From Amphritea atlantica (lineage in GTDB: Bacteria > Pseudomonadota > Gammaproteobacteria > Pseudomonadales > Balneatricaceae), in contig NZ_FOGB01000017.1 of the NCBI RefSeq assembly GCF_900111095.1, positions 36,045 to 100,044 on the forward strand: DNA of 64,000 bases. The letters run 5' to 3'. Position numbers and translations under genes: made by a program. Every line of letters begins with the position of its first letter. The first letter of the stretch is position 1. Positions 1 through 9,861 of this stretch are shown here, piece after piece. The notes beneath the pieces were generated by a model, which saw only the letters and a program-made list of their open reading frames with translations, had not been told where the DNA came from and did not search any database.

Positions 1-926
1 TTCCCGCAGTGGCGGCATTTGCAGCTCCATGACATAGAGCCGGTAATAGAGATCTTCGCGGAACTCGCCCGTTTTGGCCAGGGCTTTCAGATTGCGGTGG
101 GTGGCGGCAATCAGCCGGACATCAACGTGGGTCGATTTGACCGCGCCTACTCTGCGGATCTCGCCCTCCTGTAAAAAGCGGAGCAGTCGGGCTTGTGCTT
201 CCAGAGGCAGTTCGCCAATCTCATCAAGGAACAGAGTACCGCCATTAGCGGCTTCGATCAGGCCGTTGCGGGCCGAATCTGCGCCGGTAAATGCCCCTTT
301 CTCGTGGCCAAACAGCTCTGATTCGATCAGGGTTTCCGGGATCGATGCACAGTTTACGGATACCATGGGCGAGCCTGAACGGTCGCTCTGCTGGTGGATA
401 GCTCTGGCTGCCAGTTCTTTACCGGTGCCAGATTCGCCCTGAATCAGAACGGTGGCATCGGTGCGCGCCACCTTGTGAATCCGGCTGAAGAGGTTTCTCA
501 TCGCGGCACAGTTACCGACCATCTGGTTTTCCGGCAGTTGTGCTCCTGCACTACGGTCAGCGGTTTTGTCATCGCCCCCGCGCAGCTTGATAATGCTGGC
601 GATGGTTTCCAGAATCTCTTCGTGATCAAACGGTTTGGCAATATAGTCAACGGCCCCCAGCTTCATCGCATCCACGGCGGAGCGCATGCTGGCGTAACTG
701 GTCATAATGACCACCGGGACCGCTTTGGCCAGGTTGATCAGGTCAGTGCCCGGGGCACCGGGCAGGCGCAGATCACTGATGATCAGGTTGTAATCATTGA
801 GATTGAACTGGCTGGTTGCTTCGTCAACGGACCCTGCGTCGTCGACACTGTAGCTGTTGCGCTCCAGCAGTCGCCGGAGGGCAGAACGTATAATAGACTC
901 ATCTTCTACGATCAGAATGCGGCTCA
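1..926 (-). CDS. cbrB: CbrB-like sigma-54 response regulator (C-terminus beyond window)
   Basis: NtrC-family response regulator that activates sigma-54 promoters; in Pseudomonas CbrB controls carbon/nitrogen utilisation with CbrA. About 308 residues are visible. A receiver domain spans residues 1-120, with acidic residues near 9-10, the phosphoacceptor Asp52 in SDLRLPG and Lys in IAKPF. The AAA+ domain follows, with Walker A GESGTGKE, the sigma-54 contact loop GAFTGA and Walker [13 protein letters not shown]. The rest of the AAA+ domain and the Fis-type HTH lie before base 1. The start is the ATG at 926. It lies 57 bases downstream of the kinase gene on the same strand, and the order gluQ-cbrA-cbrB supports the name. 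NtrC alone would be the alternative, but its partner would not be an SSS-type kinase. Confidence 0.88.
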
Positions 927-983
927 TTCGGTTTACCTTTGCTTCTTGTCCTCTGGTCGGCAGGTGTTTGTTATCTTACAAAC

Positions 984-3887
984 TTAATCCTGCAACGTGA
1001 CCGGGAGGGTGATAACCACCTGAGTGCCATTGTTCTGATTTTTATTGGCGGGACTCACTATGCTAATACTACCATAATGCTCTTCAATGATGTTATAGAC
1101 CAAAGGCAGCCCTAATCCAGTGCCTTTACCGGGGTCTTTGGTGGTAAAAAAGGGTTCAAACAACTTGTTCTGGTGTTCCGGGGCGATCCCGCTGCCCTCA
1201 TCCGTCACCGTGATCTCGATGGAGTTGCTGTTGCGTTTGGCATCCAGCCATACCCGGCCATGGATTGGGGTCGCATCACAGGCATTATTGATCAGATTGA
1301 CAAACACCTGCATCAGCCGCTGTGGGTCGCCGCTGATATTGACGGTGGCATCGATATTGTTGATCAGATTAATCTCGCGTCCACGGCTGTCCATCGACAC
1401 CAGGTGAAGTGCCTCATCGGTCAGCGCTTTGAGGTTGATATCTTCCTGCAGCTGTTTGCCCTCACTCTGACCGGTATGCGCAAAGCGGATCAGCGACTGC
1501 ACTATACGGGTGATGCGGTTAGTCTGGGCAACAATCTGTTCGCCGCTTTCAAGGATGATCTCATCATCGGTTTCATATTTCAGGTTCTGCGCCAGGCAGG
1601 CGATTCCGGTGACCGGATTGCCAATTTCGTGTGCTACTCCGGCAGCAAAGCGGCCGATTGAGGCGAGTCGTTCGTTGTGGGATAGCCGGTTGACCAGAAT
1701 CTGGTTTTCGGTTTCATTTTCCAGCAGGATCACCATCGATTCTGAGTTTTCCGCCAGACTGGCTTTGTGCAGACTCAGCCAGCAGTTCTCTCCGTTGATC
1801 AGCAGGTGGTGAGAGAGCAGATGGTTTTGTTCCTGTGTTGAAAAGTCATGCAGCAGCGCCCCCCAGGGCTCAGGCAGGTTGATTAATCTGCGAGTCAGCA
1901 CTGATGAGGTTTGTAAGCCGGTAAACTGTTCCATCTCCTGATTCCAGAAGATAATCTGGCCTTTTTCGTCCAGCGAACAGGCGCCCACAGGTAAGCGTTG
2001 CAGGGTCATCCGGTGGTGGCGGCGCAGGTTATCCAGTTCAGCTGCCAGGCCGCTGAGCCGGGTTTGATAGTTTTCCAGTTGTCCCTCCAGCAGATGGATG
2101 TCCCGGGTGCGGTACTGATCCAGGGTGTCTTTGTGAATCTGCTGGTTTAACAGTGTGCTGGCTTCAACCGGTCCGAACAGAGCGCTAAGCCGGCTCTCAA
2201 TCAGGGTCCTGAGGCGCATCAGGTCGATAGCGTTAAGCTCGCCGCGGTGCAGATTCAGCTCCTGTAATGCTTGTTCAACCTCCTTCTGGGCTGTCGCTTT
2301 TCCCAGTCGGGCACTGAGTAACGTCACCAACTCGTCGCTGTGACTGATGTTTAACTGAGGGCCAACCGGACGTTGCAGGCTGTTATGCAGACAGGCGCTG
2401 GCGCTGGCGATCTCTTCCGGTGAGCTGCGGGTAATGATGGAGGCCAGCAGGAAGACGATAATATTGGCTGTCAGCGCATAGATGGCGATGTGGTGCCAGT
2501 TCTGATGATACATAATCGATGCGTCATCGCTGATCGTTCCATTCAGCAGGGCGGTGAGCATCGGGAAAATCCAGGTGCTCATGCCAACAATCAGTCCGAG
2601 GCAGAAGCCCGTGCGGTTGGCTCCCGGCCAGAAAAGTGTTGCGAGGATGCCCGGCAAAAACTGCATAAAGGCGATAAATGCCAGGGTACCAAGCCAGTGG
2701 ATATTGTAATTCAGGCCGACCTCAGCATAGAACAGATAGCTGCTAACCATCATCACGATAATGAGTATCCGTCTGAGCCACAGCAGATGGGAATATAACC
2801 GCTGTGTTGATAGCGGCGGAACCAGTGGCAGGATCAGATGGTTCTGTAGCATCGAGGCGATTGAAATGGTCGCTACAATGATGATTCCGCTGGCTGCGGT
2901 CAGGCCGCCGATAAAGGCCAGGGTGGTGATAAAGCCGGATTCCAGTTTAATGCCCAGATTGAGAATCAGGAACGCGGGCTGATCTGCAACCCCCAGGCGG
3001 ATGCCCGCCCAGAGAATAGGGGGCACTGCTAACGCCAGTATCAGCAGGTAAAGCGGTACCCCCCAACTGGCTTTGTGCAGACTGTTGGAAGAGGTGTTTT
3101 CGGTAAACATCATATGGAAGGTGTGCGGCATCACGATGATGGCTGAGAAAAAGCCCAGCAGCATGGTGCGCCACATATCGCTGTCCAGTTGTGTGTCGAA
3201 TACCGCCAGTTCTTCAGGGTGTTGCTGCAGCCATAACTCCAGTCCGCCAGGACCTCCCATCACATTGAACAGAGCGTACAGCGCTATGGTCGTGAGGGCG
3301 AACAGCTTGATCAGTGATCCCGTTGCCATCGCCACAATCAGACCGGTACGGTTATAGCGCAGAGAGGGGTTGCGGGCCCCCACCAGAATCGAAAACAGAG
3401 CGATCAGGGTGCAGAAACCCACCGCGATCTGATCTGAAGAGAAGTCCTGATTAAGAATATGCAGTGAATCTGAGACCGCCTGAATCTGAATCGATATGAG
3501 TGGCAGAATTGCGATCAGGGAAAAAATCGCTGTCAGGGCGCCGGCCGTGGCGGAACGAAAGCGGAAGGCAAACAGGTCGGCCAGCGAGCTTAGCTGGTAG
3601 GTGCGGGTGATCCGCAGAATCGGAATCAGTATCACCGGCGCCAGAAAGAAGGCGGCAGACGCACCGAGATAGGATGCCAGAAAACTGTAGCCAGACTCTT
3701 TGGCAATGGCGAAGGTACCATAAAAGGTCCAGACACTGGTGAATACCCCCAGTGACAGCACATAGGTGACCGGATGATAGATGATGCGTTTGGCAACCCA
3801 GCCCCGTTCAGTGATGTAAGCAGTACCAAACAGGGCGGTCAGATAGGCGATGGCGATCAGCAGCAGGCCAGCCAGATTAAAATTCAT
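984..3887 (-). CDS. cbrA: CbrA-like sensor histidine kinase with sodium/solute symporter module
   Basis: Membrane sensor kinase of 967 residues. Roughly residues 1-500 form a multi-helix SSS (sodium:solute symporter) region. A linker and a PAS-like segment follow near 620-720 (GACSLDEKGQIIFWN). The dimerisation helix carries the H-box HEIGNP, and the ATPase domain has the N-box NLINNACDA and G-boxes DEGSGIAP and GKGTGLGLPL. In Pseudomonas CbrA phosphorylates CbrB, and its transporter-like part has been linked to histidine uptake. I chose the ATG at 3887 because AAGGAGA lies just upstream; it overlaps the end of the preceding small gene by 11 bases. An upstream in-frame start at 3920 would add 11 residues without a better ribosome site. 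Transcribed towards cbrB. Confidence 0.9.
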   Translation of the reverse strand: MNFNLAGLLLIAIAYLTALFGTAYITERGWVAKRIIYHPVTYVLSLGVFTSVWTFYGTFAIAKESGYSFLASYLGASAAFFLAPVILIPILRITRTYQLSSLADLFAFRFRSATAGALTAIFSLIAILPLISIQIQAVSDSLHILNQDFSSDQIAVGFCTLIALFSILVGARNPSLRYNRTGLIVAMATGSLIKLFALTTIALYALFNVMGGPGGLELWLQQHPEELAVFDTQLDSDMWRTMLLGFFSAIIVMPHTFHMMFTENTSSNSLHKASWGVPLYLLILALAVPPILWAGIRLGVADQPAFLILNLGIKLESGFITTLAFIGGLTAASGIIIVATISIASMLQNHLILPLVPPLSTQRLYSHLLWLRRILIIVMMVSSYLFYAEVGLNYNIHWLGTLAFIAFMQFLPGILATLFWPGANRTGFCLGLIVGMSTWIFPMLTALLNGTISDDASIMYHQNWHHIAIYALTANIIVFLLASIITRSSPEEIASASACLHNSLQRPVGPQLNISHSDELVTLLSARLGKATAQKEVEQALQELNLHRGELNAIDLMRLRTLIESRLSALFGPVEASTLLNQQIHKDTLDQYRTRDIHLLEGQLENYQTRLSGLAAELDNLRRHHRMTLQRLPVGACSLDEKGQIIFWNQEMEQFTGLQTSSVLTRRLINLPEPWGALLHDFSTQEQNHLLSHHLLINGENCWLSLHKASLAENSESMVILLENETENQILVNRLSHNERLASIGRFAAGVAHEIGNPVTGIACLAQNLKYETDDEIILESGEQIVAQTNRITRIVQSLIRFAHTGQSEGKQLQEDINLKALTDEALHLVSMDSRGREINLINNIDATVNISGDPQRLMQVFVNLINNACDATPIHGRVWLDAKRNSNSIEITVTDEGSGIAPEHQNKLFEPFFTTKDPGKGTGLGLPLVYNIIEEHYGSISIVSPANKNQNNGTQVVITLPVTLQD

Positions 3888-4053
3888 CGCTACGCCGTCT
3901 CCTTTCCAGTATGGCGACAATCAGGATCAGAGCAGCCCAGATAATATAGGGCCTGTACCAGGGCGTGGAAGAATCAGGCCACCACTGATCGAGAATAGGA
4001 GACAGCAGGTACCCTCCGATGACCAGGACGATCAGGACGCGGTAAAAATGCAT
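3877..4053 (-). CDS. cbrX: CbrX-like small membrane protein between gluQ and cbrA
   Basis: A 58-residue reading frame starting MHFYRVLIVLVIGGYLLSP and ending in an Arg-rich tail (ERRRRSDEF). Two hydrophobic segments are visible, residues 5-18 and 35-50, separated by a short loop (DQWWPDSSTPWYRP). Its ATG shares one base with the gluQ stop codon (TGATG), and its stop lies 11 bases inside cbrA, so all three genes look translationally coupled. In Pseudomonas a small gene, cbrX, occupies exactly this place and overlaps cbrA; the assignment rests on position and architecture, not on an alignment. Its function is unknown to me beyond coupling cbrA translation. Confidence 0.75.
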   Translation of the reverse strand: MHFYRVLIVLVIGGYLLSPILDQWWPDSSTPWYRPYIIWAALILIVAILERRRRSDEF

Positions 4054-4928
4054 CAGCTATCCTCCAGAATAATGCCTGTTTGTTTTGGCACAGCGGTGAT
4101 ATCCCAGTGCGCAGAGGCCCAGCTAAGACACTCTTCAATATTGCTGTCGGTTAATTCTGCCACGGGTTGCTGACCAAGAAAATCCAGGGCGCGGATGATC
4201 AGCTGTAGTGCCTGATCTTCATCCAGTGCCGGGGCCAGGGTTTGTTTACTGAGCTTCTGCCCCCCGATGTTGGTTGCGACAGGAATATGGGCATAGGCTG
4301 GCTGAGGGTATCCCAGTTGTTGTTGCAGCTGTATCTGCTTCGGCGTTGAATCAAGCAGGTCGGAACCGCGGACGATATGGCTGATCTGTTGCGCGGCATC
4401 ATCAATTGTGACCGCCAGCTGATAGGCAAAAAAACCATCCCGGCGGAAGATGACAAAATCCTCAACCTGATCTCCGAACTGCTGGTGGCCCTGAATCCGG
4501 TCATCGAACGGGTGATCCTGATCACAGCGACTGCGAATGGCACAGTGCGCATCGGTCACAGGTGGGTGGTTGCGACAATAACGATCATAGAGTAAGCCGC
4601 CGCTGCGTTTGCGAATCTGCTGTCGGGAGCAGCTGCAGCGATAGGCCGCGCCACTTTGAATGAGCTGTGACAGAATATCGCTATAGATCGCGTGTCGGTC
4701 ACTCTGACGAATGACTTCGCCATCCCAGTGCAGTCCAAACTGTTCCAGTGTTTTTAAGATGCTGTCGCTGGCACCCTCAACCTCGCGGGGAGGGTCAAGA
4801 TCTTCGATGCGTAATAGCCAGCGACCCTTATGTGCGCGGGCGTCAAGATAGCTGGCAACAGCAGCCAGAAGGGAGCCGAAATGGAGCGGGCCAGTGGGTG
4901 AGGGAGCGAAGCGACCGGTATAGATCAT
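4053..4928 (-). CDS. gluQ: Glutamyl-Q tRNA(Asp) synthetase
   Basis: GluQ-RS (YadB) is a truncated glutamyl-tRNA synthetase that attaches glutamate to the queuosine at position 34 of tRNA(Asp). The 291-residue length fits this family rather than full GltX of about 470. The class I signature appears as FAPSPTGPLHFGS at residues 7-19, with Cys/His zinc ligands around CSCSRQQ and YCRNHP (about residues 98-121) and a KLSKQ loop in place of KMSKS. The anticodon-binding domain is absent, as expected. It lies 35 bases downstream of dksA on the same strand, the usual proteobacterial arrangement, and its stop overlaps the next small gene. Confidence 0.95.
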   Translation of the reverse strand: MIYTGRFAPSPTGPLHFGSLLAAVASYLDARAHKGRWLLRIEDLDPPREVEGASDSILKTLEQFGLHWDGEVIRQSDRHAIYSDILSQLIQSGAAYRCSCSRQQIRKRSGGLLYDRYCRNHPPVTDAHCAIRSRCDQDHPFDDRIQGHQQFGDQVEDFVIFRRDGFFAYQLAVTIDDAAQQISHIVRGSDLLDSTPKQIQLQQQLGYPQPAYAHIPVATNIGGQKLSKQTLAPALDEDQALQLIIRALDFLGQQPVAELTDSNIEECLSWASAHWDITAVPKQTGIILEDS

Positions 4929-4963
4929 TGCAGAAGCGGCTGACAGGGTCAGCCGCGAACAGA

Positions 4964-5392
4964 TCAGATACCCAGCTGTTTCTCTTTGATCTCAGCCAGT
5001 GTTTTGCAGTCAATGCAGAGTGTTGCTGTCGGGCGTGCTTCCAGACGTCGCACACCGATCTCTACACCGCAGGCTTCGCAGTAGCCGTAATCATCTTCGT
5101 CGATGCTTTCCATCGCTTTAGATATTTTGTTGATCAGCTTACGCTCCCGGTCCCGGGTGCGTAGTTCAAGGCTGAACTCCTCTTCCTGGCTGGCGCGGTC
5201 GCTGGGATCAGCAAAGTTGGTTGCTTCTTCCTGCAAATGGTTAACGGTACGGTCTACCTCTTCCATTAGCTCCTGTTTCCAGGCGTTCAGAATTTGGCGG
5301 AAATGATCTTTTTGAGCTTCGTTCATGTACTCTTCGCCATCCTTGATAGGATAAGGCACAAAGTGTGTGAACTGTGTTTCTTGATTCGGCAT
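4964..5392 (-). CDS. dksA: RNA polymerase-binding transcription factor DksA
   Basis: DksA binds the secondary channel of RNA polymerase and works with ppGpp to reset rRNA and amino-acid promoters. The protein has 142 residues from the ATG at 5392. It contains a coiled-coil region (about 25-100) with the acidic tip [11 protein letters not shown], and a four-cysteine zinc finger near residue 105 (CEAC, then CIDC 17 residues later). An in-frame start 31 residues upstream exists, but that extension is basic and unlike DksA family N-termini, so I chose the internal ATG. Probably the first gene of the dksA-gluQ-cbrX-cbrA-cbrB run. Confidence 0.95.
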   Translation of the reverse strand: MPNQETQFTHFVPYPIKDGEEYMNEAQKDHFRQILNAWKQELMEEVDRTVNHLQEEATNFADPSDRASQEEEFSLELRTRDRERKLINKISKAMESIDEDDYGYCEACGVEIGVRRLEARPTATLCIDCKTLAEIKEKQLGI

Positions 5393-5770
5393 AGTTCTGC
5401 CTCGCTTCTCTCTCAACAGGTCGGGCAATGGTGCCCGAACGCTTCTACCAACGGCCATGATGCTGAAGGTGTTTAAACCAACCATCAGAAGGGAGCTGAA
5501 GTTACCAGAACCTTTGAGTTTTCACCAGCCCCAAGATCAAAAAACTGTAAATCATCTGAAACGGCCACATTTTTGATTTTTTTCAATCTGTTGTGTAGTC
5601 CAGAGTCATTCAAAGCGGCACAACGACTAACTATAGCAGCGATTAGTTGTTTTATCGCAATCGTTACGTGGCTGATGTGGTGATTCCGGGGAGTGACGTT
5701 ATTCTTTCAGGCTATGACTAATGTATAATCCTGACCATTCAAAAACGGTCAACAGAGGGAGCCGCGTGTG
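5393..5770. promoter_or_regulatory. Divergent promoter region, dksA and aminotransferase
   Basis: About 375 bases separate the divergent starts of dksA and the aminotransferase. The centre (about 5500-5660) is AT-richer than its surroundings. I see no ORF with a ribosome site, no clear operator and no terminator. A Shine-Dalgarno-like AGAGGGAG at 5754-5761 serves the rightward gene. Confidence 0.5.
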
Positions 5771-6928
5771 ATGAATCACTGGTCGGATCGGGTCGCTGAT
5801 ATCGAATCCTTTAAAGTTATGGATCTGCTCAAACGGGCCAAAGAGCTGGATGCTCAGGGGCATGATGTTGTGCATATGTGTGCCGGAGAACCCGACTTTG
5901 CCACCCCGGCGCCGGTTGCCGAGGCGGGGATCGCGGCGATTCGTGATGGCCACACCCAGTACACTCCGGCGGCCGGAATTCCCCCGCTTCGTGAGGCGAT
6001 CGCCGGGTTTTATCAGCAACGCTATGGTCTGAATATTCCGGCGGAACGGGTGATTGTTACGGCGGGTGCTTCCGGAGCATTGCTGATGGTGTTTGCGACC
6101 CTGACTAACCCGGGGCAGACCTTTATGATGGCTGATCCCGGTTACCCCTGTAATCCCCGTTTCCTGCGTTTGTTGGAGGCGCGGGGACAACTGGTGCCGG
6201 TTGGCACAGATGACAACTACCAGTTAACCCCGGAGCTGATCGAGCAGAACTGGAACAGCAATACTGCGGGGGTTCTGCTGGCTTCCCCCGCTAATCCAAC
6301 TGGTAGTGTGGTGCACAGAGAGCAACTGGAGCTGATCTCGCAGACGGTCAAAAGCAGAGCGGGTCACCTGATAGTCGATGAGCTGTATCACGGTCTGACC
6401 TATGGTTTTGATGCCCCCACGGTACTGTCGGTAGATCAGGATGCGTTTGTTCTGAACAGTTTCTCAAAGTATTTTGGCATGACGGGCTGGCGACTGGGCT
6501 GGACGATTGTGCCCGACGCAGCGGTGGCGGATATTGAACGGCTGGCGCAGAATCTGTTTATCTCGCCTCCGACTATTGCGCAGCACGCTGCTCTGGCGGC
6601 GTTTCGTCCTGAGACTATTGATATCCTCGAACAGCGCCGCGAAGCGTTCCGGGAGCGGCGGGACCTGCTGGTTGACGGCCTGCGGAAATTGGGTTTTGAG
6701 ATCCCGCTGATGCCTGAAGGCGCGTTTTACGTCTATGCCGATGCTTCCCGGTTTACCGACAATACTTTCGATTTCTGCTGGGAACTGCTGGAACAGGATA
6801 AAGTGGCGGTCACCCCGGGCATCGATTTTGGTGAGTACCGGGCCAACCGCTATATCCGTTTCTCTTACACCACCAGTCTGACACAGATCGAAAAAGCCCT
6901 TGAACGACTGCGAAAAAGGCTGAGCTGA
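5771..6928 (+). CDS. PLP-dependent class I/II aminotransferase
   Basis: A fold-type I aminotransferase of 385 residues, in the length range of AspC/AlaA-like enzymes. The PLP-binding lysine sits in [16 protein letters not shown] (about residue 235) and the Asp contacting the pyridine nitrogen in [16 protein letters not shown] and the terminal RFSYT carboxylate-binding Arg are also present. The substrate cannot be read from sequence. The same gene lies between sfsA and dksA in Pseudomonas. The start is either the ATG at 5771 or the adjoining GTG at 5768; both suit the ribosome site. The stop overlaps the sfsA ATG by one base, implying a two-gene operon. Confidence 0.9.
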   Translation: MNHWSDRVADIESFKVMDLLKRAKELDAQGHDVVHMCAGEPDFATPAPVAEAGIAAIRDGHTQYTPAAGIPPLREAIAGFYQQRYGLNIPAERVIVTAGASGALLMVFATLTNPGQTFMMADPGYPCNPRFLRLLEARGQLVPVGTDDNYQLTPELIEQNWNSNTAGVLLASPANPTGSVVHREQLELISQTVKSRAGHLIVDELYHGLTYGFDAPTVLSVDQDAFVLNSFSKYFGMTGWRLGWTIVPDAAVADIERLAQNLFISPPTIAQHAALAAFRPETIDILEQRREAFRERRDLLVDGLRKLGFEIPLMPEGAFYVYADASRFTDNTFDFCWELLEQDKVAVTPGIDFGEYRANRYIRFSYTTSLTQIEKALERLRKRLS

Positions 6929-7632
6929 TGCTACTGGACAATATGCAGCCCGGCCGGCTGATCAAACGCTACAAACGGTTTCTGGCGGATATCGAGCTGG
7001 ATAATGGGCGACAGTTGACAGTCCACTGCCCGAATACGGGGTCAATGAAAAACTGTGCTGATCCTGGCAGTCAGGTCTGGATTCAGGACTCCGGCAATCT
7101 GAAACGTAAATACCCCTTTGGCTGGGAGCTGGTGCAGGTTGAGGGGCGCTTCTGGGCCTGTATCAATACCGGTCGGGCGAATGCGCTGATCCGGGAAGGG
7201 ATTGAAAACGGAGTGATTACTGAATTGCAGGGGTACAGCTCAATCCGGCAGGAGGTCAGGTATGGCGATGAGAACAGTCGTATTGATCTGTATCTGGAGG
7301 ATGAGCAGCGGCCCCCCTGCTATGTGGAGATCAAGAATGTCACCCTGCTGGAACAGAACGGTATCGGCACCTTTCCCGATGCCGTCACCACCCGGGGGGC
7401 CAAGCATCTGCGGGAGCTGATGCTGATGGTCTCAGAGGGATATCGGGCGGTGTTGATGTTCTGTGTCCCCCACACCGGTATTGAACAGGTGCGTCCGGCG
7501 GATCATATCGATCCGGCCTATGGTCAGTTGCTGCGCGAGGCGGCCGCTGCGGGCGTTGAGGTTTACGCCTATGGCGCCTCGATTTCGCCACAGCAGGTGG
7601 TGATCAGTCAGCCGTTGCCGGTCTGTCTGTGA
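6928..7632 (+). CDS. sfsA: SfsA family DNA-binding protein / sugar fermentation stimulation protein
   Basis: SfsA homologue of 234 residues, the usual family size. The N-terminal OB-like part has HCPNTGSM, and the nuclease-like core has the conserved RIDLYLE and [10 protein letters not shown], in which Asp, Glu and Lys resemble a PD-(D/E)XK site. [15 protein letters not shown] follows. E. coli SfsA was described as a maltose-metabolism stimulator that binds DNA; a nuclease role is suggested by the fold but not certain. Translationally coupled to the preceding aminotransferase. Confidence 0.92.
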   Translation: MLLDNMQPGRLIKRYKRFLADIELDNGRQLTVHCPNTGSMKNCADPGSQVWIQDSGNLKRKYPFGWELVQVEGRFWACINTGRANALIREGIENGVITELQGYSSIRQEVRYGDENSRIDLYLEDEQRPPCYVEIKNVTLLEQNGIGTFPDAVTTRGAKHLRELMLMVSEGYRAVLMFCVPHTGIEQVRPADHIDPAYGQLLREAAAAGVEVYAYGASISPQQVVISQPLPVCL

Positions 7633-7635
7633 CCC

Positions 7636-7962
7636 CTATTCCGGGATGCAGAGCTGCCCGTCGATAATCTCATAGCTAACCGGGATCAGGCTGGCTCCGG
7701 CGCAGGGGCCTGCGATGCATAGCCCCTTGTCGATGGTGAATAGCGCGCCATGAGTGGAACACTGGATAAACTGTTTTTCCACATCGAGAAATGTATCGGG
7801 CAGCCACTCCAGCGGAACACCTTTATGGGGACAACGGTTTTCATACAGGTAGATGCGCCCCTGTCGACAGACCGCAAACAGCTTGCGCTGATTCAGTTCT
7901 ATCCCTTTCGCGCTGTTTTCAGTCAGCTCACTGATGTCGAATAACGGGGTAACGGTTGGCAT
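7636..7962 (-). CDS. Small Rieske [2Fe-2S] protein
   Basis: A 108-residue soluble Rieske-type ferredoxin. Cluster ligands are visible as CPHKG (Cys-X-His, about residue 45) and CSTHG (Cys-X2-His, about residue 69), with GPC further on. It is short, with no membrane anchor or catalytic domain, so it resembles NirD-like or ferredoxin-type Rieske proteins that pass electrons or fill an unknown redox role. It converges tail to tail with sfsA, leaving 3 bases. The redox partner is unknown. Confidence 0.85.
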   Translation of the reverse strand: MPTVTPLFDISELTENSAKGIELNQRKLFAVCRQGRIYLYENRCPHKGVPLEWLPDTFLDVEKQFIQCSTHGALFTIDKGLCIAGPCAGASLIPVSYEIIDGQLCIPE

Positions 7963-8083
7963 AGTGAATCCGGTTAATCTTCGGTTGAGAAAATATCAGG
8001 TCGTTGTGCTGATACTGCTATTATAATCGCCAACTTTCATTGCCAATGATAGCGTCTTATTAAAAAGAGGGTGCCCTTAATCT

Positions 8084-8872
8084 GTGAATAGCCTGCTGGC
8101 AACTCTGATTGAGTTGCGTGTTTTTATAATTACCCTGTTAGTGTCGGGTGCTGTTCATCTGACACTGATCGGTAGCGGCTGGCTGTCTTCACCACAACCG
8201 GTTCGTCTGGGCGGACAGGAGCTGAATGTCCGGGTGACCGCTCCCCGCAGCGACAACGGCAGTGAGGAAAGCAGCCGGGAGGTGAATGAATCACATGAGC
8301 GTAGTGCACCACATGAAAGCAGCGCGCCTGTTATTGCAACGGCAACCGATCAGCCGGCAGTGATGTCTGCAGCCAAACCGCCTGTCAGGCCTGCAGCTCA
8401 GCCGGTTGCGACCTCCCCCGAACGGGTGCCTGATCATGTTCCCCCCGCCGCTGAGCCGGATTCGAAAGCTGACTCCGCTGAGACTCAGCTACCCAAAGCC
8501 GAGGCTCCTGCGGTGGTTCGGGAACCGCCTGAGAAGCCACCGGTAACGCGTCATCAGGCAGAACTGCTGTCCTCTCAAAGCACACCGGTGTATCAGAACC
8601 ACCCGGAATTCAGGGTGTCGCCAGCGCCGCCTCAGTATCCACGACTGGCACGTAAAAGGGGGATTGAGGGGCAGGTGGTTTTGCGGGCTGAAATCGGCCG
8701 GGATGGCGCTGTCGAGGGGGTAAGGGTGGAACACAGCTCAGGCTCTGACTTGCTGGATCAGGCCGCCCGGGACGCGGTGCAGCAGTGGCAGTTTGTTCCG
8801 GCCAGACAGAATGGATTAGCGGTGGCGTCTTATGTCCGGGTGCCGGTTGATTTTGTTCTGGAGAAACGCTGA
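8084..8872 (+). CDS. tonB: TonB family energy transducer
   Basis: TonB-like protein of 262 residues, starting at a GTG with AAAGAGGG upstream. It has an N-terminal membrane anchor (about residues 10-32) and a long Pro/Ala/Glu-rich periplasmic linker (about 40-175). The C-terminal TonB domain (about 180-262) contains YPRLARKRGIEGQV and the terminal VPVDFVLE. It transmits proton-motive force to outer-membrane receptors. Its stop overlaps the start of the permease gene (TGATG), so it is dedicated to this uptake system. ExbB and ExbD are not in the window. Confidence 0.92.
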   Translation: MNSLLATLIELRVFIITLLVSGAVHLTLIGSGWLSSPQPVRLGGQELNVRVTAPRSDNGSEESSREVNESHERSAPHESSAPVIATATDQPAVMSAAKPPVRPAAQPVATSPERVPDHVPPAAEPDSKADSAETQLPKAEAPAVVREPPEKPPVTRHQAELLSSQSTPVYQNHPEFRVSPAPPQYPRLARKRGIEGQVVLRAEIGRDGAVEGVRVEHSSGSDLLDQAARDAVQQWQFVPARQNGLAVASYVRVPVDFVLEKR

Positions 8873-9861
8873 TGAGTCATCGCACGATAGTGATTGGATT
8901 ATGGGTGTTATTGCTAATATCGGCGCTTTTTTCACTGATGACCGGTCCCGTGGCTGTCGATCTGAGTGGCGTGCTTGATGACTCTGTCGCCAGTCAGGTG
9001 TTCTGGCAGTTGCGTCTGCCACGCCTGATGCTGACGTTGCTGGCCGGAGCGCTGCTGGCGATCACCGGAGCGGCTGCACAGTCGTTATTTCGTAATCCGC
9101 TGGCCGATCCCGGTCTGATCGGTATCTCCGCCGGGGCGGCCCTCAGCGCGGGGGCGATGATGGTGTTGCTGGGTAGTTCGGTCTACCTGCTGGGGGGGCT
9201 GATGTTACCACTGGCGGCGTTTGCCGGAGGAGTGCTGACCACTTTGCTGGTGGCGCGGTTATCGGTCACCCTGCAGGGGGTGTCAGTCACCAATATGTTG
9301 CTCTGCGGTATCGCGATCAATGCGATTGCCCTGGCCGGTCTTGGCGGGCTGAAATATCTGGCGGGTGATCAGCAGCTGCGTCAGCTGAGCTTTTGGTTAC
9401 TGGGCAGTCTGAATCATAGTCGCTGGCAGGATTTGCTGGTGCTGCTGGTGGCTGCAGTACCGGTATTATGGCTATTACCCCGCTATGGCCAGAAACTGAA
9501 TCTATTGTTGCTGGGGGAGCAGCAGGCCGGCTTGTTAGGGCTGAATGTGGTGCGTTGTAAGCGGCTGATGATTCTGCTGATCGCTCTGGGAGTCGGCGCC
9601 GTTGTGGCACTCACCGGTATTATCGGTTTTGTCGGTCTGGTCGTCCCCCATCTGGTACGTCTGTTAACCGGCCCTGATAACCGTCGTCTGCTGCCTCTGT
9701 CGGCGCTGCTGGGGGCGGTGTTGCTGACCGTTGCCGATAGTGTATCGCGACTGCTGGTGAGTCCTGCTGAGTTGCCGGTCGGTATTGTCACCGCGCTGGT
9801 GGGCGGGCCATTTTTTCTGTTGCTGTTAACCCGGCGTAAGCGGGAGTTGAACATATGTTAA
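8872..9861 (+). CDS. hmuU: FecCD/BtuC-family ABC permease, probably heme uptake
   Basis: Inner-membrane permease of 329 residues with about 9-10 hydrophobic helices. It carries the family signatures RLPRLMLTLLAGALLAITGA, GLIGISAGAAL and GFVGLVVPHLVRL, the last being the ATPase-contact region. It belongs to the group importing heme, ferric siderophores or vitamin B12. Heme is favoured because the next gene looks like HmuV and because a heme system also lies near mrcB in Pseudomonas; this is inference. It sits between tonB and the ATPase gene with overlaps on both sides. The expected periplasmic binding protein gene is missing. Confidence 0.85.
   Translation: MSHRTIVIGLWVLLLISALFSLMTGPVAVDLSGVLDDSVASQVFWQLRLPRLMLTLLAGALLAITGAAAQSLFRNPLADPGLIGISAGAALSAGAMMVLLGSSVYLLGGLMLPLAAFAGGVLTTLLVARLSVTLQGVSVTNMLLCGIAINAIALAGLGGLKYLAGDQQLRQLSFWLLGSLNHSRWQDLLVLLVAAVPVLWLLPRYGQKLNLLLLGEQQAGLLGLNVVRCKRLMILLIALGVGAVVALTGIIGFVGLVVPHLVRLLTGPDNRRLLPLSALLGAVLLTVADSVSRLLVSPAELPVGIVTALVGGPFFLLLLTRRKRELNIC

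Noticed and set aside
1173..1661. A 162-codon frame opposite cbrA
   Set aside because: Shadow of the histidine kinase ATPase domain.
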